Of a stretch of 10,866 nt of DNA, positions 1-5,967 are shown piece by piece. The notes beneath the pieces are model-generated. The model searched no databases and was not told the origin of the DNA. It was given only the letters and a program-made list of their open reading frames with translations. Source of the stretch: Baffinella frigidus (lineage: Eukaryota; Cryptophyceae; Cryptomonadales; Baffinellaceae). The DNA lies in NCBI GenBank assembly GCA_026770585.1, contig MU647197.1, positions 96,124-106,989 on the forward strand, read 5' to 3'. Every line of letters starts with the position of its first letter. Position 1 is the first letter of the stretch. The position numbers and the translations under genes are program-made.

Positions 1-618
1 ACACCTTACACCCTACACCCTACGCCCTACACCCTACATCCTACACCCTACACCCTACACCCTACACCCTACACCCTACACCCTGCACCCTGCACCCTGC
101 ACCCTGAATCATAAACCCTGAACCCTGGACCCTGGACCCTGAACCATACGTCCTGAACCATACGTCCTGAACCCTGAATCCTACACCCTACACCCCACAC
201 CCTACACCCAGCACCCTACACCCTACACCCTACACCCTAAACACTACACCCTAAACCCTACACCCTGAACCCTACACCCTGAACCCTGGACCCTGAACCA
301 TAGGTCCTGCACCCTGAACCCTACACCCTACACCCTACACCCTACACCCTGCACCCTGCACCCTACACCCTAAAACCTGGAACCTGAACCCTAGACCCTA
401 CACATTGAAACCTGAAACCTGAACACAGGGAGGTCACCCTGTATACCCTACACCCTACACCCTACACCCTACACCCTACACCCTACACTTTTTACCCTAC
501 ACCCTACACCCTACACCCTACACCCTGAACCCTAAACCCTACACCCCCAACCCCAAACCCCAAACCCCAAATCCCAAACCCTACACCCCAAACTCCAAAC
601 ACTAAACCCCAAACCCGG
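1..618 (+). repeat. Degenerate telomere-like tract, CCCTACA type
   Basis: Heptamers related to CCCTAAA fill this stretch. The commonest variant is CCCTACA, mixed with CCCTGCA, CCCTGAA, CCCTGGA and, near the right end, CCCCAAA. The C-rich strand is on +, the polarity expected at the left end of a chromosome. The units are too degenerate for an active telomere, so this is best read as subtelomeric or interstitial telomere-like DNA. No gene is visible. The tract stops at about 618, where mixed sequence begins. Confidence 0.9.
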
Positions 619-965
619 CAGTACAGGAGGCGGGCAAGAAGGCGCCTGAACTTCAGTGGGGGCGGGGCAAGAACCTGTAGTCGATCAAATCGAGGATGCA
701 GCTTTTGTCATTTCCTGCGTGGCTCCTTCGAATTCGCACCTTGTGGCAGAGGAAACGGCGCAAGCTCCGGTGCCCCGAAGGGATGGAACCAGAGCGCTTC
801 TCCTGAACCAATGCCTCGAGGATTCTCCAGAACCAGTGCCTCGAGGACAGTGTCCACTGCCGGAGCAGTGGATGCTTTGGTTCAGGAGGTCGGGGCTGCG
901 GCGTGCTTTGGTTCAGGAGGTCGGGGCTGCGGCGTTTGTAGTGCGTTCGGCCGCAACATCGAGAC
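619..965. other. Non-telomeric stretch with two small tandem duplications, no supported gene
   Basis: Mixed-composition sequence between the first tract and the first inverted-repeat element. Two local duplications stand out: 805-822 against 830-847 (18 bp, one mismatch, 25-bp period), and an exact 31-bp tandem duplication at 873-934. A long + frame is open here, but it has no ATG at its head, crosses the repeats and ends inside the mobile element. I do not call it a gene. Confidence 0.6.
873..934. repeat. Exact 31-bp tandem duplication
   Basis: Positions 873-903 and 904-934 are identical and directly adjacent. Each unit contains TTCAGGAGGTCGGGGCTGCG. The lack of any difference suggests a recent duplication or an assembly effect. 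Confidence 0.9.
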
Positions 966-1137
966 TATCCCTCAAGTGGCGAATAGGCTCATGCGCCCTA
1001 CCGGCTCATACGCCCTACCGTAGGGCCCTGGGACCTGCCGAGGACCTGTAGGGGGTCGTACGCCCTACCGTAGGGCCCTAGGACCTGCCTAGGACCTGTA
1101 GGGGCTCCTTTAAGACCCCCTCGCCACTTAAGGGATA
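966..1137 (+). mobile_element. M2 inverted-repeat element, copy A (172 bp)
   Basis: The ends are 966-982 (TATCCCTCAAGTGGCGA) and 1121-1137, whose reverse complement is TATCCCTTAAGTGGCGA: 16 of 17 bases match. The outermost TA on each side can be read as a TA target duplication. Inside, a 50-bp unit carrying CTACCGTAGGGCCCT is tandemly repeated at 1009-1058 and 1059-1108, so this copy is longer than copies B and C (104 bp each). It has no coding capacity. It is a non-autonomous MITE-like element by structure; the superfamily is not determined. Confidence 0.75.
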
Positions 1138-1213
1138 GAGGTTACTCGCGATTAAGGATACACGATTTAAGGAAACTTGCCGGATTCTGAAGGTTGAACC
1201 TTAATAAATATGC

Positions 1214-1275
1214 TGCATGGCCTTTCTACAGAACAAGTTTCGGTGTCCGCCTATGTTGGGAGCTCGAAGAACCTA
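1214..1275 (+). repeat. Dispersed repeat M3, 3' portion, interrupted by M2
   Basis: This stretch matches the 3' part of the M3 copies at 6376-6524, 6709-6814 and 7292-7446. It shares GTGTCCGCCTATGTTGGGAG (1243-1262) and then CTCGAAGAACC. At TA 1274-1275 the M3 sequence is broken by M2 copy B. M3-like GGACCTAAAGGG resumes straight after that element at 1378. Confidence 0.8.
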
Positions 1276-1377
1276 TCCCTTAAGTGACCAGTAGGCGCAT
1301 ACGCCCTACCGTAGGGCCCTAGGACCTGCCTAGGGCGAGTTAGGGCGAATAATCACCCTATGGTCACTTAAGGGATA
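1274..1377 (+). mobile_element. M2 inverted-repeat element, copy B (104 bp)
   Basis: Perfect 17-bp terminal inverted repeats, TATCCCTTAAGTGACCA at 1274-1290 and its reverse complement at 1361-1377. The core contains ACCGTAGGGCCCTAGG, shared with the M1 palindromes. Its left flank (GAAGAACC) and right flank (GGACCTAAAGG) are both parts of the M3 tail, so the element appears inserted into an M3 copy at a TA. Compared with intact M3, two A bases are missing at the junction. Confidence 0.8.
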
Positions 1378-1435
1378 GGACCTAAAGGGCAGCTCGGAGC
1401 ATTCACGTGAAGGGCTCCGTGCCTCGGGACAGTGG

Positions 1436-1462
1436 TACAGGGGTTCCTCGGTCATAAGAACC
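1436..1462 (+). mobile_element. Half of palindromic element M1 (left arm only)
   Basis: These 27 bases match the left arm of the full M1 copies (TACAGGGGTTCCTCGGTCAT here against TACAGGGGTACCTCGCTCAT). Where full copies continue into the C-run and core, this one passes directly into telomere-like heptamers. No right arm lies near the far end of that tract, so this is a truncated copy. Confidence 0.75.
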
Positions 1463-2066
1463 ATAATCCCTAAACCATTAACCCTACACCATAAACCCTA
1501 AACACTAAATTCCAAACTTTAATTCCTAAACCCTGAACCCTGAACCCTAAACCCTAAACCCTAAACCCTAAACCCTAAATCCTGAACCCTAAACCCTAAA
1601 CAATAAGCCCTGAACCCTGAACCCTGAACCCTGAACCCTGAACCCTAAATCCTGAACCCTGAATCCTGAACCCTAAACCCTAAACCCTGAACCATATACC
1701 CTAATCCCCAAACCCTAAACCCTGAACCCTGAACCCTGAACCGTAAACCGTAAACCGTAAACCCTGAACCTTGAACCCTAAATCCTGAACCCTAAATGAT
1801 GAACCCTAAACCCTAAATCTTAAATCCAAAAACCTCAAGCCTGAACCCTAAACCCTAAACCCTAAACCCTAAACCCTAAAACAAACCTAAACCCTAAATC
1901 CTGCACCCTACGTCCGAAACCCTCAACCCTACACTACAAACCCGAAATCCTCAACACTCAACCCTAAACCTTAAACCCTAAACCCTGAACCTTAAACCCT
2001 AAACCCTAAACCCTAAACCCTACACCATAAACCCTACACCCTGAACCCTAAACCCTACACCCGCAA
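1463..2066 (+). repeat. Degenerate telomere-like tract, CCCTAAA/CCCTGAA type
   Basis: About 600 bp of heptamers, mainly CCCTAAA and CCCTGAA, with scattered CCGTAAA, CCCTACA and CCTTAAA variants. The C-rich strand is on +, as in the first tract. The left edge is a half-M1; the right edge passes into unique sequence at an ACCCGGGCTGCAGG stretch. No gene is visible. Confidence 0.9.
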
Positions 2067-2308
2067 CCCGGGCTGCAGGTACCAAGAACCAAGAATCAAG
2101 AACTAAGTGCAGAAATGGTTTCTTTCAGCCCCACATGCACACATGTAGTTTAAGCCCCACACGCATACACGCAGACGCTTCAAAGGGTCCGCGGGATCTT
2201 TTGGCACACCTCACCAAGTGCCTCTCCAGAACGTCAAATCTGGGTGAGGTGGAGGCGTGAGTCGGAATGATGGTCAAATGGGGCCAACCACGGGGAATAG
2301 CCACGGGG
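2067..2308. other. Unclassified non-repetitive stretch
   Basis: Mixed sequence with a short imperfect AAGAACCAAGAATCAAGAAC run near 2085-2105 and two similar CCCCACA-containing segments near 2130-2165. A 69-codon minus-strand frame overlaps it but extends into the adjacent M2 element and shows no recognisable domain. I see no supported gene. Confidence 0.5.
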
Positions 2309-2412
2309 TATCCCTTAAGTGGCAAGGGGGTCAAATTGACCCCCGCGAGGTCCTAGGCAGGTCCCAGGGCCCTACGGTAGGGCGTATGAGCCTGCTGGCC
2401 ACTTGAGGGATA
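2309..2412 (-). mobile_element. M2 inverted-repeat element, copy C (104 bp)
   Basis: Terminal repeats at 2309-2325 and 2396-2412 match at 15 of 17 bases. The core (AGGTCCTAGGCAGGTCCCAG then GGCCCTACGGTAGGGCG) is the reverse complement of the core in copies A and B, so this copy lies in the opposite orientation. Next to the left end is a near-perfect palindrome, GGGGGTCAAATTGACCCCC (2327-2345), which recurs in diverged form at 7087-7105 and 7496-7515. Confidence 0.75.
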
Positions 2413-2628
2413 ACCACATGAAGCCGGGCGGAGGAGTTGGCTGATTACTCCAGAAAGGAGTCCACTCGAGTTACCGGTAGGATCCTAGATTGGAGGTGAA
2501 AATCCACCAATCCAACTCCTCTCTTTCATTCACACTACGAGCTCGTGCGAGCCTCGTAGAGGATTTGGGGGTTGCTCGCAATCGACGGAGGAAGACGAAG
2601 TCGTATCAGGAGTTGCGATAGGACCTCC
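2413..2628. other. Hairpin-rich spacer, no supported gene
   Basis: Several self-complementary segments lie close together. GAGGAGTTGG (2431-2440) pairs with CCAACTCCTC (2512-2521). Within that pair, ACTCC/GGAGT (2447-2451, 2457-2461) and GATTGG/CCAATC (2488-2493, 2507-2512) can form inner arms. A separate hairpin at 2535-2559 has an 11-bp stem, a 2-base loop and one bulged C. The branched outline recalls a structured RNA, but old inverted-repeat elements would look the same. Confidence 0.5.
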
Positions 2629-2756
2629 TACAGGGGTACCCGGTACCTCGCTCATAAGAAACCGCCCCCCCCCTAGGACCACCGTAGGGCCCTAGGCATA
2701 GGCCTATTGTAGGGTCCTAGGGGGGGGCGTTTTCTTATCAGCGAGGTACCCCTGTA
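2629..2756 (+). mobile_element. Palindromic element M1, copy 1 (128 bp)
   Basis: A long foldback bounded by TA, with ends CAGGGGTACC and GGTACCCCTG. Each arm runs through CCTCGCTCATAAGAAA to a C-run or G-run, around a core with CCGTAGGGCCCTAGGCATAG. This copy has a 6-bp duplication in the left arm (GTACCCGGTACC) and one changed base in the right arm (CTTATCAGC for CTTATGAGC). It encodes nothing. TA ends and CAG-starting inverted repeats resemble Tc1/mariner-pogo type MITEs; that assignment is inference. Confidence 0.85.
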
Positions 2757-3092
2757 CAAAGAATATCCTCGTACGAAGCTTGGTACCGGTATCCTTATGA
2801 CACTTCCGAGAGAGGCGCCCCGCGAGTGTGTGGTCCCTCGACGCGCAACCCTCGAGTCCCCAACTTTATGGCAGCTCGAGCCCAGCTGGCGACCCGTCTA
2901 TCACTCCGGGCGTCTTTACCGGTGTGCCAGTCGTTACGACTCTTTGCCGGTCGGTATGATACCGGTAAGTTATGACGCGACCACCGTGACCGACACTTTG
3001 TCGGTCACTGTCGGTCACTGGTGGGGCCGTCTACTAGTAATCTCGTGACTTTGTCGGTCACTGGCGGGGCCGTCTACTTGTAATTGGACGGT
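2757..3092. other. Spacer with tandem repeats, doubtful 83-codon frame
   Basis: An ATG-started frame runs 2797-3048 on +, but its end is made of repeats and no domain is recognisable, so it is not called a gene. CTTTGTCGGTCACTG and GGGGCCGTCTACT recur at 2996-3040 and 3049-3083 as a tandem pair. The first unit also carries an exact 10-bp duplication, TCGGTCACTG, at 3001-3020. GTGACCGACA (2986-2995) and TGTCGGTCAC (2999-3008) form a 10-bp hairpin with a 3-base loop. Confidence 0.6.
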
Positions 3093-3134
3093 ACCTCGTG
3101 TACGACACAGCAGAAGCTGTGTCGTACACGAGGT
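3093..3134. repeat. Perfect 19-bp hairpin with 4-base loop
   Basis: ACCTCGTGTACGACACAGC (3093-3111) is followed by loop AGAA and then its exact reverse complement (3116-3134). A second hairpin follows directly: 3139-3152 (GATAGGCTCGTGTG) pairs with 3164-3177 with one mismatch. Neither is followed by a T-run, so a bacterial-type terminator is not implied. Confidence 0.9.
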
Positions 3135-3290
3135 TGTGGATAGGCTCGTGTGATGCGGTGTACCACACGAGGCTATCTATGCGAACACATCTGTAAGTCA
3201 ATTATTGGATTATTGCCCAGGAAACACGCCAAAAGTCAGCAATTGGTCACGCGGCGCCCGAAAACATGGCGGCTTCATGACAAATATGAT

Positions 3291-3380
3291 GAAAATTACT
3301 ACACACGTTCGAATAAATACGTGTGTGGTAATTGAGTAAATACGTGTGTAGTAATTGAAATTACTACACACGTATTTATT
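3291..3380. repeat. AT-rich double foldback (M4-type)
   Basis: Two adjacent inverted repeats are built from one motif. AATTACTACACACGT (3294-3308) pairs with 3319-3333 with one mismatch. TAAATACGTGTGTAGTAATT (3337-3356) pairs perfectly with 3359-3378 across a 2-base loop. The arm motif GAAAATTACTACAC also begins the inner arm of the foldback at 10434-10550. A wider pair of 10-bp inverted repeats, ATGCGAACAC (3179-3188) and GTGTTCGCAT (3381-3390), brackets the region and may mark a larger element. Confidence 0.85.
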
Positions 3381-3404
3381 GTGTTCGCATGGATGGCCTC
3401 ATGA

Positions 3405-3600
3405 CGTATCGTTTTTACCACACAACCGGTCAGCAAAATTACAATTTCCGCGGGACGTTTGTCGGTCAAGCTGCGCGACAATTTCGACTGCGGGAGCGTC
3501 TCCAAAAAGAGTAAAGATACAGAAGATTCCTTCTTGTCTCCACCGCGTTGGAAGCAGGCGTGGCTCCGTAGGAAGAAGATCTCAGGCTCGGCTCCGTTGC
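3405..3600 (+). CDS. Candidate upstream exon of the Ser/Arg-rich protein gene
   Basis: This frame is open from 3405 (after a stop at 3402-3404) but has no ATG before the conserved part, so the true start would lie in an unseen exon. It encodes PRWKQAWLRRKK at 3543-3578. That peptide recurs as PRWKQEWLRRK near the C terminus of the 3632-4351 frame. At DNA level the two copies (3543-3576, 4223-4256) differ at three positions, two of them synonymous. An intron at 3601-3659 (GT..AG, with CTGATAA upstream and TTCACAG at the end) would join this frame in phase to 3660 onward. A better-looking donor, GTAGGA at 3568, is also in phase but would cut the conserved motif. Moderate confidence that it is coding; low confidence in the exact boundary. 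Confidence 0.45.
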
Positions 3601-3631
3601 GTGCTCTCTCTATCACGAACCTGATAATCTT

Positions 3632-4351
3632 ATGTCGATGCGTCCGAGTGTGTTCACAGGGGAAGGCGGGCAATGGCACGTGGTGCGAGGACGCCTCCTC
3701 CAGGCCCAGGAGCGCCACTCGTTCATCCGGACCAGTAGCTCAGAAGCCGACGCCCCCTCCCACGAGGAGGAAAATAAACACTGGAGCACGGTCTCCCAGA
3801 CGGTCCGATTTGGCCGGCAGTTCGCCAAGCGGCGGGGCTCGCGACGGGGCAGCATCGTCACAATTGCTGGTATGGGATTAGGGGGGAGCTCGTTCCGGGG
3901 CAGCGTCACAACTGAGGCGAGCAGCTCGCGCCGGGGAAGCATCACCATCGATTCTCCGAAGAGCAGCATGCGACGGAGCAGCATCACCAAACACAGCGAC
4001 GAGAAACGCGGCGTTCGCCACGAGAAGCGCTCGCGCTGGGGCGGCGTCACAATTGAGGCGATCAGCTCGCGCCGGGGCAGCGTCAACATCGCTTCTCCGA
4101 ATTCTCCGAAGAGCAGCCGGCGACGGAGCAGCATCACCAAACTCCGCCGCGAGAAGCGCAAGCGCCTCGTCATTTCGCCAGCGGCACTTTCTGCGGAGGA
4201 GAGCCGCAAGGCGCTGGACGCACCGCGCTGGAAGCAGGAGTGGCTCCGCAGGAAGACCTACATGGAGCAGAGGCAGGGCGGTCTTCAGAAGACGCGCTCC
4301 GCGCCCCCCTCCCTCGAGTCGAGCGCCGCGCTCGCCGGTGAAGGCTGGTGA
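3632..4351 (+). CDS. Ser/Arg-rich repeat protein with RRGS/RRSS motifs (239 aa from first ATG)
   Basis: The longest convincing coding frame in the window, from ATG 3632 to TGA 4351. It is basic and Ser-rich with no signal peptide or membrane segment. RRGS occurs at residues 67-70, 71-74, 100-103 and 147-150; RRSS at 114-117 and 164-167. Residues 93-125 and 140-176 are a degenerate internal repeat of the form T.EA.SSRRGS...SPKSS.RRSSITK...EKR. R-R-x-S is the known recognition pattern of basophilic kinases such as PKA, so a phosphorylated or disordered regulatory protein is plausible, but that is inference. The C-terminal part carries PRWKQEWLRRK (198-208), repeated in a candidate upstream exon. 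If spliced, translation would enter at 3660 and the first nine residues given here would be intronic. No named family is recognised. An overlapping minus-strand frame is a shadow. Confidence 0.65.
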   Translation: MSMRPSVFTGEGGQWHVVRGRLLQAQERHSFIRTSSSEADAPSHEEENKHWSTVSQTVRFGRQFAKRRGSRRGSIVTIAGMGLGGSSFRGSVTTEASSSRRGSITIDSPKSSMRRSSITKHSDEKRGVRHEKRSRWGGVTIEAISSRRGSVNIASPNSPKSSRRRSSITKLRREKRKRLVISPAALSAEESRKALDAPRWKQEWLRRKTYMEQRQGGLQKTRSAPPSLESSAALAGEGW

Positions 4352-4502
4352 CCTCTTGAGAGAGGGAGAAACACGAGGCGCGTGGGCCCGAGGGTGCAGA
4401 CAGAACGGTTTACTGAGAGACAGAAAGAGACCCGCTTTTAAAGGGGGTCGTTTGCGGTTGGAATGCGGTTGGAGGATTACGGTTGACTATTGAGCCATTC
4501 TC
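4352..4502. other. 3' flank of the Ser/Arg-rich gene
   Basis: Mixed sequence following the stop codon, with a purine-rich run (GAGAGAGGGAGAAACACGAGG) broken across 4356-4378. No AATAAA-like signal is evident. No other feature is seen before the 20-bp tandem repeats. Confidence 0.4.
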
Positions 4503-4562
4503 TGAGTCGAGGCTCAGGACTATGAGGCGAGGCTCACAACTATGAGTCGAGGCTCACAACCT
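4503..4562. repeat. Three tandem 20-bp units
   Basis: TGAGTCGAGGCTCAGGACTA (4503-4522) is followed by two near copies at 4523-4542 and 4543-4562. The shared core CGAGGCTCA also appears in the 22-bp repeats at 5527-5580 and, inverted, at 6334-6371. The array lies just upstream of the likely ATG at 4581, so it may sit in a promoter or 5' leader. Confidence 0.85.
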
Positions 4563-4580
4563 AGCTACTTAGGCAGCCAC

Positions 4581-5471
4581 ATGGTTGCAGCCGGGCTCAC
4601 GTCCTACTACAAGTTCGTCAAGGCCAAGTACCCCAACGTCGCCTCCCCCGCCACCTCCAAGGCCACTGCCAGCGGGCGCCAACCCCAAACCCTCAACCCC
4701 AAACCCCAAACCCTAAACCCTAAACCCCCCTCACCCAGTCGACCAGCTCTTCTCCCGCGAAAGCAGTCGTCAAACGACTCCTCGCGGGGTACGAAGGGAG
4801 CCCTTGGCGACCTCCCTACAGCGCGCGCCCTCCCATTTCCCCGCGCGCTCTCTCCCAGGCAGCGCGGCACCCACACCAGCATCTACACCGCCCGCCCCGT
4901 TCGACCCGGCGCGTGCGGACAGCGCGCTGGGCACGTTGGCGCCCATGGCGGACCACGCGCTCGGGGGCACGGGGGCGCGCCTGGCTGGGGCGCGCGTGCG
5001 GCGGGCGGCGTCGGAGAGGCTCCTCGGACGAGAGTCGGCGAGCCGATCCTTCTGCACGCCGCGTGGTAAACCCTAAACCCTAAACCCTAAACCCTAAACA
5101 ATACAAACCCTAAACCTTGAACCCTAAGCCCTAAACCCTGAACCCTAAACCCCAGACCCTAAACCCCGAACCCTAAGCCCTCAACCCCAAACCCTAAACC
5201 CCAACCCCTAAACCCTAAACCCTGAACCCTAAACCCCAAACCCTAAACCCTAAACCCTAAGCCCTGAACCCTAACCGCAGGGTCCTTGGAAGCCTCCTCC
5301 CACGACGCGAACACAGAGAGCGCACATTGGCTGTTGGTCTCGCAGCAGCCCGGGGGGGCAAAAAGGACAGGCAAAATCCGGCCGTCGGGCGAGGTGCACG
5401 AGGTGATTCGCTCGGCGCGTCCGGCGTATGTTATGGTGAAGCACCACACACGGGTGCTCAAGACTCATTGA
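4581..5471 (+). CDS. Three-exon gene with telomere-repeat introns (about 202-204 aa, predicted)
   Basis: Exon 1 starts at ATG 4581 and ends near 4671-4677. Exon 2 spans 4739-5065 and exon 3 spans 5281-5471 (stop TGA). Intron 2 (5066-5280) begins GTAAACCC, ends CCGCAG and is telomere-like throughout; the join is in phase (split Gly codon). Intron 1 ends CACCCAG at 4738. Its donor is unclear: no GT is present, but GC at 4672 or 4678 would keep phase. Exon 1 encodes GLTSYYKFVKAKYP, which lines up by pattern with the N terminus of XRN-type 5'-3' exoribonucleases (G-V-P-x-F-F-R-W-x-x-x-R-Y-P). The catalytic region known from that family does not follow, so this may be a captured exon or chance. 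Exon 2 is Ala/Arg/Pro-rich; exon 3 ends VMVKHHTRVLKTH. No function is assigned. A read-through of exon 1 into the telomere-like DNA is open to 5069 and is the main alternative. Confidence 0.45.
4680..4738 (+). repeat. Short telomere-like tract, candidate intron 1
   Basis: CCCCAAA, CCCTCAA and CCCTAAA heptamers fill this segment, ending in CCCCCTCACCCAG. It lies between two coding-like segments that are in different frames, as expected of an intron. The C-rich strand is on +, as elsewhere. Confidence 0.7.
5066..5280 (+). repeat. Telomere-like tract forming a 215-nt candidate intron
   Basis: Almost the whole segment is CCCTAAA, CCCTGAA, CCCCAAA or CCCTAAG heptamers. It starts with GTAAACCC and ends with CTAACCGCAG, so the repeat unit itself supplies a usable donor and a CTAAC branch-like motif close to the acceptor. 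The flanking open frames join without shift. Confidence 0.75.
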
Positions 5472-5640
5472 GCTCAAATAGCCTGCATTGAGATCCCGCT
5501 AGGGAGAAGAGAGGCCGCAGAGGCCAAGGCTCGTCACCTGTCCGACCGAGGCTCTTCACCTGTCCGATTGAGGCTCACATGCGTGACTAGGAGTAAGAGT
5601 AGTGTTAGTGACCACAAGGAATGTAGATAAGGCTACCTGG
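5472..5640. other. Spacer with 22-bp tandem repeats
   Basis: Follows the stop codon at 5471. 5527-5548 and 5549-5570 are two copies of a 22-bp unit (AGGCTCGTCACCTGTCCGAC and a near copy), with a partial third. A reverse-complement version lies at 6334-6371, giving an inverted pair about 800 bp apart that encloses M1 copy 2. No gene is seen. Confidence 0.6.
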
Positions 5641-5705
5641 GAAAGGGGATTCAAACTCCCATGGCGCGAGTCCGGTCCGCTGAGCCTCTGCACTGGAGAG
5701 CTAAA
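5640..5705 (-). ncRNA. tRNA-like relic with pol III A and B boxes (possible SINE head)
   Basis: On the minus strand TAGCTCTCCAG (5703-5693) resembles an A box. GAGTTTGAATCCC (5657-5645) resembles a B box, with the T-loop-like TTTGAAT. The spacing of about 36 bases is right for a tRNA or tRNA-derived SINE promoter. The anticodon arm between them looks damaged (CCGGACTCG without its partner strand) and the T stem has a mismatch, so an intact tRNA is unlikely. Confidence is limited because short boxes can arise by chance. Confidence 0.35.
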
Positions 5706-5846
5706 CGCGATCCGAAAGCAAAAATGCTTTCTCTGCAGTCCTTTCTACGGAAGGGCGTGTCGTTGGCATATATTGGGAGAAATTAAAACCTCAAGGACCT
5801 AAAAAGGACCTACAATCACCTCGGGGACAACGCGGATCCGGACCAG
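5706..5846. other. Diverged M3-like stretch
   Basis: GATCCGAAAGCA, CTTTCTCTGCAG, TATTGGGAGAA and the tail CAAGGACCTAAAAAGGACCT recall the order of motifs in the M3 repeat, but similarity is patchy. It may be an old M3 copy. No gene is seen. Confidence 0.35.
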
Positions 5847-5967
5847 TACAGGGGTACCTCGCTCATAAGAAACGCCCAACCCCCTAGGACTACCTTAGGG
5901 CCCTAGGCATAGGCCTACTGTAGGGTCCTAGGGGGGGGCGGTTTCTTATGAGCGAGGTACCCCTGTA
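5847..5967 (+). mobile_element. Palindromic element M1, copy 2 (121 bp)
   Basis: TA-bounded foldback with ends CAGGGGTACC/GGTACCCCTG and arms through CTCGCTCATAAGAAAC. The core has CTAGGCATAGGCCTACTG in the same orientation as copies 1 and 3. The left arm has CCCAACCCCC where the right arm predicts an unbroken C-run. No coding capacity. Confidence 0.9.

Noticed and set aside
1-618. True chromosome terminus at the left edge
   Set aside because: The polarity is right, but the units are very degenerate and mixed, unlike an active telomere array. It cannot be decided from this window.
656-1051. 131-codon + frame as a gene
   Set aside because: It has no ATG start, runs through two tandem duplications and ends inside an M2 element; its composition follows the repeats rather than a protein.
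2125-2334. 69-codon minus-strand frame
   Set aside because: It overlaps an M2 end and shows no domain or paired signal; likely chance.
2629-2756. M1 as a hAT element
   Set aside because: CAGGGG ends also occur in hAT elements, but no 8-bp target duplication is seen at any copy, while TA is present on both sides of all five.
3299-4209. Two long minus-strand frames (3299-3718 and 3613-4209)
   Set aside because: They lie opposite the Ser/Arg-rich + frame, whose repeats keep the antisense open. The + strand has the better protein features and an internal peptide repeat conserved with silent changes.
4053-4493. 146-codon + frame in another register
   Set aside because: A GC-rich shadow of the 3632-4351 gene that runs past its stop.
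4542-5069. Single-exon 175-codon reading through the telomere-like segment
   Set aside because: It would translate heptamers as NPKPQTLNPK-like peptide, starts within tandem repeats, and leaves the good frame of 4739-5065 and 5281-5471 unexplained. Kept only as an alternative.
5640-5705. Functional tRNA gene
   Set aside because: The A and B boxes are present, but the anticodon arm does not pair and the T stem has a mismatch, so it is kept only as a tRNA-like relic.
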